Source: Polynucleobacter meluiroseus
GTDB lineage: Bacteria; Pseudomonadota; Gammaproteobacteria; Burkholderiales; Burkholderiaceae
DNA: 49,976 nt
Assembly (NCBI GenBank): GCA_945879115.1
Contig: CAMDUR010000013.1
Coordinates: 1 to 49,976, forward strand
Reading direction: 5' to 3'
Shown one piece after another: positions 34,876 to 44,719 of the stretch (position 1 is its first letter; the number at the start of each line of letters is the position of its first letter). The position numbers and the translations under genes were made by a program. Below the pieces are notes generated by a model, which searched no databases, was not told where the DNA came from, and saw only the letters and a list, made by a program, of their open reading frames with translations.

Positions 34876-35133
34876 ATGAAAATTAATCTTAAATTTTTCG
34901 CATCTCTAAGGGAAACCTTAAAGACCTCTCAAGAAACAGTCGAATTGCCTGTAGGTATTTCTACAGTCAGTCAGTTAAGAGATTTCTTAGTGGCTCGAGG
35001 TGAGCCTTGGACCGGTGCATTGGCGCAAGGTAAATCTGTAAGAGCGGCTCTTAATCATCAGATGGTAGAAGATGATACGTCTCTCCTGGAAGGTGCTGAA
35101 GTGGCCTTCTTTCCGCCGGTAACGGGTGGCTAG
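34876..35133 (+). CDS. moaD: Molybdopterin synthase small subunit
   Basis: An 85-residue ubiquitin-like sulfur carrier. It begins MKINLKFFASLRETLKTSQE and ends FPPVTGG; the C-terminal Gly-Gly becomes the thiocarboxylate that donates sulfur to precursor Z. Length is typical. It is followed by moaE, its partner subunit, after 42 bases. Confidence 0.95.
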   Translation: MKINLKFFASLRETLKTSQETVELPVGISTVSQLRDFLVARGEPWTGALAQGKSVRAALNHQMVEDDTSLLEGAEVAFFPPVTGG

Positions 35134-35175
35134 TTACTTAGTAAAGAATATAGAAGAAAGAATCATAGAGTCAAA

Positions 35176-35625
35176 ATGCCAGTTCGCGTTCAAACAGAAG
35201 ACTTCGATTTATCAGCAGAGATTAAACAGCTCAGGCAAGGCGATGCTCGAGTTGGAGCTGTTGCCGCTTTTATAGGGACTGTGAGAGATCAAAATGAGGG
35301 TGCTGAAGTATCTAAGATGACTTTAGAACATTACCCTGGCATGACTGAAAAATCTCTTGAAGAGATCATTGATCAAGCTAAAGCCCGCTGGGATATTTAC
35401 GATGTTTTAATCATTCATCGCATTGGCCCACTTGATATTGAAGACCAAATTGTTCTGGTTGCTGTAACCAGTGCTCACCGTGGTGAAGCATTCGCTTCTT
35501 GTGAGTTTGTAATGGATTACTTAAAAACTCTTGCGCCATTCTGGAAAAAAGAAGATACGGAGAATGGAGCTAAGTGGGTGGATGCTCGATTAAGTGATGA
35601 CGAAGCATTGAAAAAATGGGATTGA
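35176..35625 (+). CDS. moaE: Molybdopterin synthase catalytic subunit
   Basis: A 149-residue subunit that forms a heterotetramer with MoaD and makes molybdopterin. Family motifs are AAFIGTVRDQNEG, LTLEHYPGM-like MTLEHYPGMTEKSL, HRIGPLDI, and FWKKEDTENGAKWVDAR, with the conserved lysines in the last segment. It ends the cofactor run and converges on dinG with a 33-base gap and no terminator. MoaA, MoaC and the molybdate transporter are not in this window. Confidence 0.95.
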   Translation: MPVRVQTEDFDLSAEIKQLRQGDARVGAVAAFIGTVRDQNEGAEVSKMTLEHYPGMTEKSLEEIIDQAKARWDIYDVLIIHRIGPLDIEDQIVLVAVTSAHRGEAFASCEFVMDYLKTLAPFWKKEDTENGAKWVDARLSDDEALKKWD

Positions 35626-35658
35626 TCTCTCAATCACTCAAGTAAGCAAAGCTGGCTA

Positions 35659-37755
35659 TTACATCAATCGTTTAAAAGGCGGTAATCCAGCAATTAACTT
35701 TTTGCCATAAGGCTTAGTTTTTAAGCGCTTATCTAAAACAATAATCTTGGCTTTATCAGTTTCTGTTCTGATGCCGCGACCAACCCATTGTTGTAACTTC
35801 AGTGCTACAGCAGGAACACTGATCTCATAAAAAGGGTTGCCTTGATTTTTCTCAAGCCATTCAGCCTTAGCTTCTTCAACCGGAGAATCAGGTGGAGCAA
35901 ACGGCAGTTTCGTGATCACAACCACCTCGCAGAGTTTTCCGGGTAAATCCATACCTTCGCCAAAGCTTTGCATACCAAACAAAATACTGCGCTGCTCATT
36001 CTCAATACGCTTTTCATGATTGGCAATTAACTTAGAACGAGTTTGATCGCCTTGCATCAAGACATCTTTTAAAAAGTCTTCAGGTAGATTTTCATAAACC
36101 TGTTTCATCTGTTTCTTTGAGGTGAACAAGACCAAGGCACCATGTTTTAAATCAGCCAATTCCCTAGGAATCACCTCTGAGAGCTCTTGAGTATGTCCTT
36201 GTGCGTTAGCACTGGGGCATTCCAACATATCTGGCACTGAGAAGGTGCCTTGTTCTTCATAGTTAAATGGTGACTCTGCTTCAAAGGTACGTGTCTTAGG
36301 GAACCAATTAAGACCTGTTTGCCTCAAGAAGTATTCGAAGTCCCCCATTGTTCTGAGAGTCGCTGAGGTCAAAATAGCAGCGGAACTTTTAGTCCATAGT
36401 GTCTGAGCTAAATTTTGAGCCGCGCTAATGGGAGAGGCGTGAAGCTTAAAGTCAAAGCTGGATCCTAGGTCTTGCCACTCTAACCACTTAGCGATTGGAG
36501 GATCGGCCTCAGACTGCATTAAATGCCAAGTATTGGATAAATTTTCAGTCTTAGATTGGTAACTCCCGATTTCTAATATCGAGGGACTGAATGACTCTTT
36601 ATCAATACTGTTATTTCTAAGATCATTAAGTTGTTGCAATATTTTGGCAATGCGATTATTCAAGCCACTAGCTAAAGGGCCAATGATTTCAGCAAAAGAA
36701 ATAAACTCTTCCGAAAGCTCACCATTTTTGAAGCGGGAGATAGTATTGTCATGGGCAACTAAATTAGACATTCTTAAGGTGTTGATCATCTCGCGGGTAT
36801 GCATGATCAAACTCTCAACTAATTCGTGAACTTCTTCAGCAATATTGCCGCTTGATTCAGGTAAAAGCGCATCTGCACGCAAAACAGCTGACATGATCTT
36901 TTCTAGCCAACGGGTACTAGCAATCAAGCCAACAGAAGATGCAAAGTGTTTAATGCCAACTGAGGGTAAGTTATGTGCTTCGTCAAAGATATATAAGGTC
37001 TCTGTTGCATCTGGCAATATTTTTGATCCTGATGCAATAGTTGAAATCACTAAATCATGATTAGCAATAATCAAATCTGCTTTAACGAGATCTCGTCTTG
37101 CATTGAAATAAGGGCAAACATTAAAGCGCTGACAGTGGCGGCCTAGACATGAGCTCCGTTCAGCAGCAATTCTGCCCCACATGGTGTCGGTCACCTCTTG
37201 AGGCGCGGTATCTTTTTCACCATTCCAGCTACCATCATTTAAAGCGGTGAGGGCATCAGCAAATCGATCTTTATCTTGCTCTTTAGGTGGTCCATCCCAG
37301 TTAGCATCTTCAAACAAGGCCGACTGTTTCGTCTGACCGCTGATTTGCTCCAGTCGGATGTTACAAGCGTAACGTGCCCGGCCTTTTGCAAGACCATAAT
37401 TAAACTCTATAGGAGATATCTTGCTCAAAGCAGGCAGATCTTTATTGATAAGCTGTTCTTGAAGAGCAATAGTTGCAGTGCTGATGATCACCCGACGTTG
37501 AAGTAGCTTGCTGAAAACAATGGCAGGTATTAAGTAGCCAAGTGTTTTACCGACACCAGTTTTACCTTCAATGACCAAGAGGTTGTCACCTTGTCTGTCG
37601 TCCTTAGGATCTTTAGCAAGATTGAAGGTTTGAGCAATTTCCTCAAACATTTGTTCTTGACCGATGCGTGGCTTAAAGCCTGGCCAGTCATTTTGAACTG
37701 CCTCGTAAAACTCTTGGATTTTGGCTTGTATTTCTTTTAACTCTGCACGGCTCAC
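35659..37755 (-). CDS. dinG: ATP-dependent DNA helicase DinG
   Basis: A 698-residue XPD-like 5'-3' helicase with an iron-sulfur cluster. Walker A is GKTGVGKT (Lys70), the four cluster cysteines are C131, C203, C208 and C214 (RYACN, CLGRHCQRFNVC), and the DEAH box is at 258-261 (FDEAH). The C-terminal motor shows LFGMQSFGEGMDLPGK and QQWVGRGIRT. It resolves R-loops, D-loops and G-quadruplexes in E. coli. It overlaps the GIY-YIG gene by 4 bases. No LexA box was seen upstream. Confidence 0.93.
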   Translation of the reverse strand: MSRAELKEIQAKIQEFYEAVQNDWPGFKPRIGQEQMFEEIAQTFNLAKDPKDDRQGDNLLVIEGKTGVGKTLGYLIPAIVFSKLLQRRVIISTATIALQEQLINKDLPALSKISPIEFNYGLAKGRARYACNIRLEQISGQTKQSALFEDANWDGPPKEQDKDRFADALTALNDGSWNGEKDTAPQEVTDTMWGRIAAERSSCLGRHCQRFNVCPYFNARRDLVKADLIIANHDLVISTIASGSKILPDATETLYIFDEAHNLPSVGIKHFASSVGLIASTRWLEKIMSAVLRADALLPESSGNIAEEVHELVESLIMHTREMINTLRMSNLVAHDNTISRFKNGELSEEFISFAEIIGPLASGLNNRIAKILQQLNDLRNNSIDKESFSPSILEIGSYQSKTENLSNTWHLMQSEADPPIAKWLEWQDLGSSFDFKLHASPISAAQNLAQTLWTKSSAAILTSATLRTMGDFEYFLRQTGLNWFPKTRTFEAESPFNYEEQGTFSVPDMLECPSANAQGHTQELSEVIPRELADLKHGALVLFTSKKQMKQVYENLPEDFLKDVLMQGDQTRSKLIANHEKRIENEQRSILFGMQSFGEGMDLPGKLCEVVVITKLPFAPPDSPVEEAKAEWLEKNQGNPFYEISVPAVALKLQQWVGRGIRTETDKAKIIVLDKRLKTKPYGKKLIAGLPPFKRLM

Positions 37756-37991
37756 TTAAAGAATCCTAATTTATCGTTTTTTGCTAACTTTTTTACAAGT
37801 GATTCGGCAATGGACGCTTCTGAGCGACTTTCAAACAGTTTGCTGGCCAAGAGTCGAACTGGGCCTCTGCCACGGGTATATTTTGCTCCAAGACCATCAT
37901 TATGGGCTTTAATTCGCTTGTCTAGGTCATTACTGATACCTGTGTAGAAGCTACCATCAGCACATTCCAAGATATATAAAGTCCAAGTCAT
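37752..37991 (-). CDS. GIY-YIG nuclease superfamily protein (UPF0213/YhbQ-like)
   Basis: A 79-residue single GIY-YIG domain. It reads TLYILECADGSFYTGISNDL followed by DKRIKAHN, with GAKYTRGRGPVRL and SEASIAESLVKKL, the UPF0213/YhbQ and SLX1-like pattern. These are small nucleases or DNA-binding proteins of unsettled role. The ATG at 37991 is chosen; a GTG six bases upstream is possible. Its stop overlaps dinG by four bases, linking a nuclease-fold protein and a helicase in one message. It is divergent from clpB across about 100 bases. Confidence 0.9.
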   Translation of the reverse strand: MTWTLYILECADGSFYTGISNDLDKRIKAHNDGLGAKYTRGRGPVRLLASKLFESRSEASIAESLVKKLAKNDKLGFFK

Positions 37992-38032
37992 ACCCACATC
38001 ATAAAGGGGTGAGATTTATTTGATCTAAATCA

Positions 38033-38061
38033 CTTGAAATAGTGGCTTTGATGACCATATA
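38033..38061 (+). promoter_or_regulatory. Sigma32 (heat-shock) promoter of clpB
   Basis: CTTGAAA (38033-38039) matches the sigma32 -35 exactly. After 13 bases GACCATATA (38053-38061) resembles the CCCCATNT-type -10. The predicted +1 is near 38068, with GGAG before the ATG at 38088. Confidence 0.78.
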
Positions 38062-38087
38062 GTAACTATTGGATATGGGAGATCACC

Positions 38088-40685
38088 ATGAGATTAGATA
38101 AATTGACTAGCAAGTTTCAGGAAGCCTTGGGCGAAGCCCAAAGCCTTGCTTTAGCATCTGACCATCAGTACATTGAATCAGAGCATCTGCTGTTGGCCAT
38201 GTTGCAACAAAATGAGAGTACGGCTAAAGCCTTGATTAATCGGACAGGCGGCAATGTCACGGCCTTAGAAAAATCGGTACAGGCCTTGATTGCTAAATTG
38301 CCTCAAGTTCAAGGAACTGGCGGAGATGTTCAAGTAGGGCGCTCTTTATCTGCGCACCTGAACTTAACTGAAAAAGAAGCTAGCAAGCGTGGTGATGATT
38401 TTATTGCTGGCGAATTATTTTTATTAGTGCTTGCTGATGACAAAGGTGATTTGGGTAAAGCTATCAAGTCAGCAGGCATCAGTCGTAAAACATTAGAGGC
38501 TGCTATTGAAGCAGTCCGTGGAGGTCAATCAGTGAATAGTCCCGATGCAGAAAATCAACGTGAAGCTCTTAAAAAATACACATTGGATTTAACGGAGCGT
38601 GCACGCTTAGGTAAATTAGATCCTGTAATTGGTCGCGATGACGAGATTCGTCGTGCGATTCAGATTTTGCAGCGACGCACTAAAAACAATCCAGTTTTAA
38701 TTGGTGAGCCTGGTGTTGGTAAAACAGCCATTGTTGAAGGCTTAGCGCAGCGTATTGTGGATGGAGAAGTTCCGGAGACTCTAAAAAATAAGAGAGTACT
38801 GGTATTGGATATGGCTCTACTACTTGCCGGCGCTAAGTATCGTGGTGAGTTTGAAGAGCGCTTGAAGGCTGTTCTCAGTGACGTTGCTAAAGACGAAGGG
38901 CAAACAATTGTCTTTATCGATGAGCTCCACACCATGGTGGGCGCTGGTAAAGCAGAAGGTGCAATGGATGCGGGCAATATGTTAAAGCCTGCTTTGGCTC
39001 GTGGCGAGTTGCATTGCATAGGTGCTACAACTTTAGATGAATATCGCAAGTATATTGAAAAGGATGCAGCTCTTGAGCGTCGCTTCCAAAAGGTGATGGT
39101 CAATGAGCCCAGTGTTGAGGATACGATTGCAATCTTGCGTGGCTTACAAGAGAAGTATGAGCTACACCATGGCGTTGAAATAACAGATCCAGCCATTGTT
39201 GCTGCAGCTGAGTTATCACACCGTTACATTACCGATCGATTCTTGCCAGATAAAGCAATTGATTTAATTGATGAGGCAGCATCACGCATTCGTATGGAAA
39301 TTGATTCTAAACCCGAGGTCATGGATAAATTAGATCGTCGTTTGATTCAATTAAAAATTGAACGCGAGGCAGTAAAAAAAGAAAAAGATGAGTCATCTCA
39401 AAAGCGTTTGGGTTTAATCGAAGAAGAAATTAAACGTCTTGGTAAAGAGTACGCTGATCTTGATGAGGTTTGGAAGGCTGAAAAGGGGGCTGCCCAAGGA
39501 ACTGCTTCGATCAAAGAAGAGATTGATAAAGTTAGATCTCAGATCATTAAATTACAGCGTGATGGTAAGTTAGAGCAAGTCGCTGAGCTTCAGTATGGCA
39601 AATTACCGGAGTTAGAAGGTAAGTTAAAAACAGCCGCAGTAGCTGAAGAAAAAGGCTTGGCTGCTGGCAAGAATAAACTCCTGCGCACACACGTTGGAGC
39701 TGAAGAGATTGCTGAGGTAGTTTCTCGAGCGACAGGCATACCCGTTTCTAAAATGATGCAGGGTGAGCGTGACAAACTTCTCAAGATGGAAGATTTTCTG
39801 CATCGCCGTGTCGTTGGGCAAGAGGAAGCCATCCGCGCGGTATCAGATGCGATTCGTCGTTCTCGTGCTGGCCTATCTGATGAAGGTAAGCCATACGGTT
39901 CTTTCTTATTCTTAGGCCCAACAGGCGTTGGTAAAACTGAACTATGCAAAGCCTTAGCTGAATTCTTATTTGATACGGATGAGCACATGATCCGTATTGA
40001 TATGAGCGAGTTCATGGAGAAACATAGCGTAGCAAGATTGATCGGTGCACCTCCAGGTTATGTGGGTTACGAAGAGGGTGGTTACCTGACCGAATTAGTC
40101 CGTCGCAAACCTTATAGCGTGATCCTTTTGGATGAAGTTGAAAAAGCTCACCCAGATGTATTTAACGTGTTGCTACAAGTACTTGACGATGGTCGTATGA
40201 CAGACGGTCAGGGTCGTACTGTTGACTTTAAAAATACAGTCATTGTGATGACAAGTAATTTAGGCTCACAAATGATTCAGTCGATGAGTGGTCAGCCGCA
40301 AGATAAGCTTAAAGCAGCCGTGATGGGCGAAGTAAAAGATCATTTCCGTCCAGAGTTCCTAAATCGTATAGATGAGATGGTGGTATTCCATGGTCTTGAT
40401 CAAAAGAACATCACCTCGATTGCAAAGATTCAATTGAAGCGTTTGACTGAGCGTTTGGCTAAGATGGAAATGGTATTGGAAGTGAGCGATGCAGCCCTAG
40501 CTAAGGTAGCTGAAGCTGGTTATGACCCTGTGTTTGGTGCAAGACCACTCAAAAGAGCTATCCAGCAATATATTGAAAATCCAGTTGCAAGATTGATCTT
40601 AGAGGGTAAGTTTGGTCCTAAGGATATTGTCCCAGTCGATGTTGATAAAGATGGTGGTTTCTTATTTGATCGAGTGGTTCACTAG
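38088..40685 (+). CDS. clpB: ATP-dependent chaperone ClpB
   Basis: An 865-residue hexameric disaggregase that works with DnaK. The N-domain (1-145) contains [20 protein letters not shown]. The first AAA+ module has [16 protein letters not shown], the coiled-coil middle domain is near 400-520, and the second AAA+ module has [19 protein letters not shown] with the sensor region [12 protein letters not shown]. It lacks the ClpP-binding loop and has the long middle domain typical of ClpB. The heat-shock promoter upstream fits this role. Length is standard. Confidence 0.97.
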   Translation: MRLDKLTSKFQEALGEAQSLALASDHQYIESEHLLLAMLQQNESTAKALINRTGGNVTALEKSVQALIAKLPQVQGTGGDVQVGRSLSAHLNLTEKEASKRGDDFIAGELFLLVLADDKGDLGKAIKSAGISRKTLEAAIEAVRGGQSVNSPDAENQREALKKYTLDLTERARLGKLDPVIGRDDEIRRAIQILQRRTKNNPVLIGEPGVGKTAIVEGLAQRIVDGEVPETLKNKRVLVLDMALLLAGAKYRGEFEERLKAVLSDVAKDEGQTIVFIDELHTMVGAGKAEGAMDAGNMLKPALARGELHCIGATTLDEYRKYIEKDAALERRFQKVMVNEPSVEDTIAILRGLQEKYELHHGVEITDPAIVAAAELSHRYITDRFLPDKAIDLIDEAASRIRMEIDSKPEVMDKLDRRLIQLKIEREAVKKEKDESSQKRLGLIEEEIKRLGKEYADLDEVWKAEKGAAQGTASIKEEIDKVRSQIIKLQRDGKLEQVAELQYGKLPELEGKLKTAAVAEEKGLAAGKNKLLRTHVGAEEIAEVVSRATGIPVSKMMQGERDKLLKMEDFLHRRVVGQEEAIRAVSDAIRRSRAGLSDEGKPYGSFLFLGPTGVGKTELCKALAEFLFDTDEHMIRIDMSEFMEKHSVARLIGAPPGYVGYEEGGYLTELVRRKPYSVILLDEVEKAHPDVFNVLLQVLDDGRMTDGQGRTVDFKNTVIVMTSNLGSQMIQSMSGQPQDKLKAAVMGEVKDHFRPEFLNRIDEMVVFHGLDQKNITSIAKIQLKRLTERLAKMEMVLEVSDAALAKVAEAGYDPVFGARPLKRAIQQYIENPVARLILEGKFGPKDIVPVDVDKDGGFLFDRVVH

Positions 40686-40732
40686 ATAGCTTCAAACTTC
40701 CGTTCAATATCAAGAAGTAGTAAGATAGGCCG

Positions 40733-41947
40733 ATGTCCATTCGCAAAGACGCGGAAGTCATCGGCCTTGTCAGTGTGGCCCATGGCACATCCCACTTTTA
40801 TCATTTAATACTAGCGCCCTTATTCCCATGGTTAAAGGTGGAGTTCGGCTTGAGTTATGCCGAGCTTGGTTTTTTGATGACGATGTTCTTTATTGTCTCC
40901 ACCATCATGCAAGCAGCAGCAGGGTTTTGGGTTGATCATTCAGGCCCATTAAAAGTTCTATTTTTTGGCGTGGGGATGTTGGCAGTTTCTGCGGTGGTTT
41001 TAGCATTTTCTAATGGTTATTGGACTCTCTTAATTGGTGCGTGCCTTGCTGGCCTGGGTAATGGTGTCTTTCACCCTGCTGATTACACCTTAATTAATCG
41101 ACGCGTTTCACCTGAACGTTTACCCCACGCCTATTCTATGCATGGGATTTCTGGGGCATTAGGTTGGGCAGCATCCCCGGTTGTTTTGGTTGGTATTACT
41201 GCCTTAGCTGGATGGCGGCAGGCTTTATTGATGTCCTCTTTCATGGCATGCGTCATATTGCTGCTTCTATTTTGGAGGCGTCATGTATTAATGGGATCTG
41301 ACGAACAGCGTCATGAAGAGGTCACGGCTAGATCGAACGCATCGGCATTTTCATTTGATTTCTTGAGGTTGCCAGTGGTTTGGATGTGTTGGGTGTTTTT
41401 CTTTTTTTATGCTTTGGCCTTAAGCGGTGTACAAAGTTTTGCTACAACTGCTATGCAAGTTTTATATGATTTGCCTTTTACTCTAACTTCAACAGCAATT
41501 ACAACTTATATGTTGGGAAGCGCTGGAGGAATGTTTCTTGGGGGATTCGTTGCGACACGTGTTCGCTTTCCTGAGCGCTTGATTGCTGTTGGGTTGGTTT
41601 TGGGTAGTGCTATTGCCATAGTGATTGCTTTAGCTTTAGTTTCTGGTTCAACGATGATGAGTTTATTTACAATCATGGGCTTTTGTGTGGGCATGGTTGG
41701 ACCTTCAAGGGACCTGATGATTCGCTCGGCAACACCCAAAGAAGCCTCAGGCCGAGTATTTGGTATTGTTTATTCAGGTTTAGACTCCGGCTTGGCAGTT
41801 GGCCCTTTACTCTTTGGTTTATTGATGGATTGGCAGATGGCACCAGGAGTATTCATAGGTATTGCCATATTTTTATTACTATCTTTGCTGACTGCTTATC
41901 GGGTCAGTGGCAATACCCGCAACAACCAACTAATGAAGAATGAATGA
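40733..41947 (+). CDS. MFS transporter, Fsr-like
   Basis: A 404-residue major facilitator superfamily protein with about 12 membrane helices. The start HGTSHFYHLILAPLFPWLKV and the loop AAGFWVDHSGPLKVLFFGV resemble the fosmidomycin-resistance (Fsr) group. The GNGVFHPADYTLINRRVSPERLPHAYSMHGISGALG segment lies in the fourth to fifth helix region. A typical A-motif is seen only partly. The substrate is unknown. It has AAGATAGG before the ATG at 40733 and follows clpB by 47 bases; whether it shares the heat-shock message is unclear. Confidence 0.85.
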   Translation: MSIRKDAEVIGLVSVAHGTSHFYHLILAPLFPWLKVEFGLSYAELGFLMTMFFIVSTIMQAAAGFWVDHSGPLKVLFFGVGMLAVSAVVLAFSNGYWTLLIGACLAGLGNGVFHPADYTLINRRVSPERLPHAYSMHGISGALGWAASPVVLVGITALAGWRQALLMSSFMACVILLLLFWRRHVLMGSDEQRHEEVTARSNASAFSFDFLRLPVVWMCWVFFFFYALALSGVQSFATTAMQVLYDLPFTLTSTAITTYMLGSAGGMFLGGFVATRVRFPERLIAVGLVLGSAIAIVIALALVSGSTMMSLFTIMGFCVGMVGPSRDLMIRSATPKEASGRVFGIVYSGLDSGLAVGPLLFGLLMDWQMAPGVFIGIAIFLLLSLLTAYRVSGNTRNNQLMKNE

Positions 41948-42260
41948 CCCAGGGTCCGCTAACTGAGTTAGCTCTGCTCTTTAAACACTTGGGTATCAGA
42001 TAATTTCCTAATTTAAGCTATTTCATGCAATTTACTTAGTGTTGCAACTGATGAACTAGTTCACCACAATATGAAATTTTAAGATTAAGTCATTGAATTT
42101 AATGATTTATTTTACTTATTCTTCATTTATATAATCCTTGCATTGTTTTTCTTTAGTACATAAACTCTTATATAAGACATAAGACATCAATAAAGTTAGT
42201 CTACTCAGAGTAACGAGAGGTCTTATTTAGGTTTTTATTATTTTTTACAGGGAGAGAGAC
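41948..42260 (+). promoter_or_regulatory. Long upstream region of aceA
   Basis: A 313-base gene-free gap, AT-rich. It holds: a possible weak terminator hairpin after the MFS gene (GCTAAC-tga-GTTAGC, 41958-41972, followed by a T-rich run); a perfect 12-base palindrome TGAACTAGTTCA at 42052-42063, a candidate operator; a TATAAT at 42130-42135 without a clear -35; a candidate promoter TTGCAT (42138-42143) with 17 bases to TAAACT (42161-42166); and the ribosome-binding site GGGAGAGAG just before aceA. No open frame was seen. Confidence 0.55.
42138..42166 (+). promoter_or_regulatory. Candidate aceA promoter
   Basis: TTGCAT, a 17-base spacer and TAAACT (four of six to consensus). The +1 would be near 42173, leaving an 88-base leader. 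The TATAAT at 42130 is an alternative -10 but lacks a -35 at the right distance. Confidence 0.45.
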
Positions 42261-43559
42261 ATGTCAACACGTCAACAAGAAATCGACGCATTGCAAAAAG
42301 ATTGGGATACGAACCCACGTTGGAAGGGTATCACACGAGGTTATTCAGCTGCTGACGTTGTCCGCCTTCGCGGTTCTTTCCCGATCGAGCACACATTAGC
42401 GCGCCGTGGTGCAGAGAAGCTATGGGGCTTGGTTCATAGCGAGCCATATGTTAATTGTTTAGGCGCTTTGACTGGTGGTCAAGCAATGCAACAAGTTAAG
42501 GCAGGCGTTAAAGCTATTTATTTATCAGGCTGGCAAGTTGCCGCTGATAACAATTCGTATTCTTCCATGTACCCAGATCAATCTTTGTACCCAGTTGATT
42601 CAGTACCTAAGGTTGTTGAGCGCATTAATAACACGTTCCGTCGTGCTGACGAAATTCAGCACTCAAAAGGTGTTGAAAAGGGTGACAAAGGCTATATCGA
42701 TTGTTTCGCTCCTATCGTTGCTGATGCTGAGGCTGGTTTCGGTGGCGTGTTGAACGCATTCGAATTAATGAAGGCAATGATCAATGCTGGTGCTGCAGGT
42801 GTTCACTGGGAAGATCAATTGGCTTCAGTGAAGAAGTGTGGTCACATGGGTGGTAAGGTTTTAGTTCCAACACAAGAAGCTTGTCAGAAATTAATCGCTG
42901 CTCGTATGGCTGCTGACGTATGTGGTGTGCCAACATTAGTGATTGCTCGTACTGATGCTGAAGCTGCTGATTTGATTACATCTGATTATGATGAAAACGA
43001 CAAGCCATTCTTGACTGGTGAACGTACTGCTGAAGGTTTCTACAAGACTAAAAAAGGTATCGACCAAGCGATCTCTCGTGCGATTGCTTATGCTGAGTAC
43101 GCTGACTTAGTATGGTGTGAAACTGGTACACCTGACCTTGAGTTTGCGCGCAAGTTTGCTGAAGCTGTTCATGCTAAGCATCCAGGCAAGATGTTGGCAT
43201 ACAACTGCTCACCATCATTTAATTGGAAGAAAAACTTGGATGACGCAACAATTGCTAAGTTCCAACGTGAGCTAGGTGCCATGGGTTACAAGTATCAGTT
43301 CATCACCTTGGCTGGTATTCATTCAATGTGGTACAACATGTTTGACTTAGCTCAAGACTACGTTGCACGTGGTATGACAGCTTATGTTGAAAAAGTTCAA
43401 GAGCCTGAATTCGCAGCTCGTGACCGTGGCTACACATTCGTTTCACACCAACAAGAAGTTGGTACTGGTTACTTCGACGAAGTAACGACAGTGATTCAAG
43501 GTGGTGCTTCATCTGTAACAGCATTGACTGGTTCTACAGAAGAAGAGCAGTTCCACTAA
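42261..43559 (+). CDS. aceA: Isocitrate lyase
   Basis: A 432-residue enzyme that splits isocitrate into glyoxylate and succinate, the first step of the glyoxylate bypass that allows growth on acetate and fatty acids. The catalytic Cys is near residue 193 in KKCGHMGGK, and the start includes [40 protein letters not shown] and [12 protein letters not shown] are further family motifs. Length is that of the short bacterial class. It has a strong ribosome-binding site, a long upstream region and an intrinsic terminator after it, so it is a single-gene unit; malate synthase is not in the window. Confidence 0.97.
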   Translation: MSTRQQEIDALQKDWDTNPRWKGITRGYSAADVVRLRGSFPIEHTLARRGAEKLWGLVHSEPYVNCLGALTGGQAMQQVKAGVKAIYLSGWQVAADNNSYSSMYPDQSLYPVDSVPKVVERINNTFRRADEIQHSKGVEKGDKGYIDCFAPIVADAEAGFGGVLNAFELMKAMINAGAAGVHWEDQLASVKKCGHMGGKVLVPTQEACQKLIAARMAADVCGVPTLVIARTDAEAADLITSDYDENDKPFLTGERTAEGFYKTKKGIDQAISRAIAYAEYADLVWCETGTPDLEFARKFAEAVHAKHPGKMLAYNCSPSFNWKKNLDDATIAKFQRELGAMGYKYQFITLAGIHSMWYNMFDLAQDYVARGMTAYVEKVQEPEFAARDRGYTFVSHQQEVGTGYFDEVTTVIQGGASSVTALTGSTEEEQFH

Positions 43560-43599
43560 GCAAGTCATTGACTTTGGCATACCCCGCCATTGTTGATTA

Positions 43600-43623
43600 G
43601 CCCGGCCAAAAGCCGGGCTTTTT
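43600..43623 (+). terminator. Terminator of aceA
   Basis: GCCCGGC (43600-43606) and GCCGGGC (43612-43618) form a 7-bp GC stem with the loop CAAAA, then five T. Further T-rich sequence follows into the HIT gene leader. Confidence 0.92.
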
Positions 43624-43645
43624 GTTTTTGAGCGAAAATACACTT

Positions 43646-44074
43646 ATGAATTCAAATTGTCCCTTATGTGCCACTGATGGTGGCGAGCTTCTCTGGAAGA
43701 ATGAAGAGATGCGTGTCATCTATGCAGATGAGCCAGACTATCCGGGTTTTTGTCGTGTTATTTGGAATGAGCACATTGCAGAGATGAGTCAACTCACGGT
43801 TGATCAAAGAACACGTCTTCATCACATGATCATGCTGGTTGAAAAGGCGATCATGGAAGTGATGCGTCCTGATAAAGTCAATTTGGCGGCATTGGGCAAT
43901 ATGGTGCCTCATTTACATTGGCACGTGATTCCTAGATATCAATTAGATGTATGTTTTCCGGGGTCTGTTTGGTCAGAAAAACTAAGGCCATCGAATCAAG
44001 AGCATTTGAAAATACTACAAGCTAAAGTAATTCTTCTAAAGAAGAAAATACAAGAAGTATTGGGAGTATTTTAA
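43646..44074 (+). CDS. HIT family nucleotide-binding protein
   Basis: A 142-residue protein with the histidine triad HLHWHV at residues 89-94, preceded by a CPLC motif near residue 5. HIT proteins hydrolyse or transfer nucleotides from AMP-lysine, AppppA and similar compounds; the exact substrate is not known. The ATG at 43646 is chosen over a TTG 24 bases upstream, since the longer form would extend into the terminator T-run. Its stop codon is directly followed by the nth start. Confidence 0.88.
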   Translation: MNSNCPLCATDGGELLWKNEEMRVIYADEPDYPGFCRVIWNEHIAEMSQLTVDQRTRLHHMIMLVEKAIMEVMRPDKVNLAALGNMVPHLHWHVIPRYQLDVCFPGSVWSEKLRPSNQEHLKILQAKVILLKKKIQEVLGVF

Positions 44075-44719
44075 GTGGTGATGAACCCTGAGAAGCGTCG
44101 GGCTTTTTTTGAAGCTCTCAAAAGTAATAACCCCAAACCAACCACTGAGTTGGAATATTCCAGCCCATTTGAATTACTAGCTGCTGTTCTATTGTCCGCG
44201 CAAGCAACTGACATCTCAGTTAACAAGGGCACGCAGCAGTTATTTCCAATCGCTAATACGCCTGAAAAAATTTACGCTCTTGGTGAGAAAGGTTTAATTC
44301 CTTATATCAAGCATATTGGTCTTTTTAAAACAAAGGCCAAGCATTTGATTGAGACCTGTCGTTTATTGATCGAGAAACATAACAGCATTGTTCCTGAGGA
44401 TCGCGAAGCACTAGAAGCTTTGCCTGGCGTTGGCAGAAAAACAGCCAATGTCATTTTAAATACTGCTTTTGGCCATCCAACGATGGCGGTAGATACTCAT
44501 ATCTTTAGAGTGTCTAATCGAACGGGTTTGGCTCCTGGTAAAGATGTTTTAGCGGTTGAAAAAGCCTTACTGAAGCGTATTCCAAAAGAATTCTTAATCG
44601 ATGCGCACCATTGGTTGATTTTGCATGGTCGTTATACATGTAAAGCAAGAAGTCCTGTATGTAGTCAATGTATTGTTGAACCATTGTGTTCATTTAAAGA
44701 AAAAAATCTCTCATCATGA
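44075..44719 (+). CDS. nth: Endonuclease III
   Basis: A 214-residue bifunctional DNA glycosylase and AP lyase that removes oxidised pyrimidines. The helix-hairpin-helix GPD motif runs LPGVGRKTANVILNTAFGH with the catalytic Lys122; the catalytic Asp140 is in AVDTHIF. The C-terminal iron-sulfur cluster cysteines are in CKARSPVCSQCIVEPLC. It is close to E. coli Nth along its whole length. The start could be GTG 44075, GTG 44078 or ATG 44081; GGGAG at 44062 is best spaced for 44075. It overlaps the DUF1841 gene by four bases. Confidence 0.95.
   Translation: MVMNPEKRRAFFEALKSNNPKPTTELEYSSPFELLAAVLLSAQATDISVNKGTQQLFPIANTPEKIYALGEKGLIPYIKHIGLFKTKAKHLIETCRLLIEKHNSIVPEDREALEALPGVGRKTANVILNTAFGHPTMAVDTHIFRVSNRTGLAPGKDVLAVEKALLKRIPKEFLIDAHHWLILHGRYTCKARSPVCSQCIVEPLCSFKEKNLSS

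Noticed and set aside
38660..39196. A 178-codon antisense frame inside clpB
   Set aside because: Lies wholly within a highly conserved AAA+ module on the opposite strand; no domain recognised.
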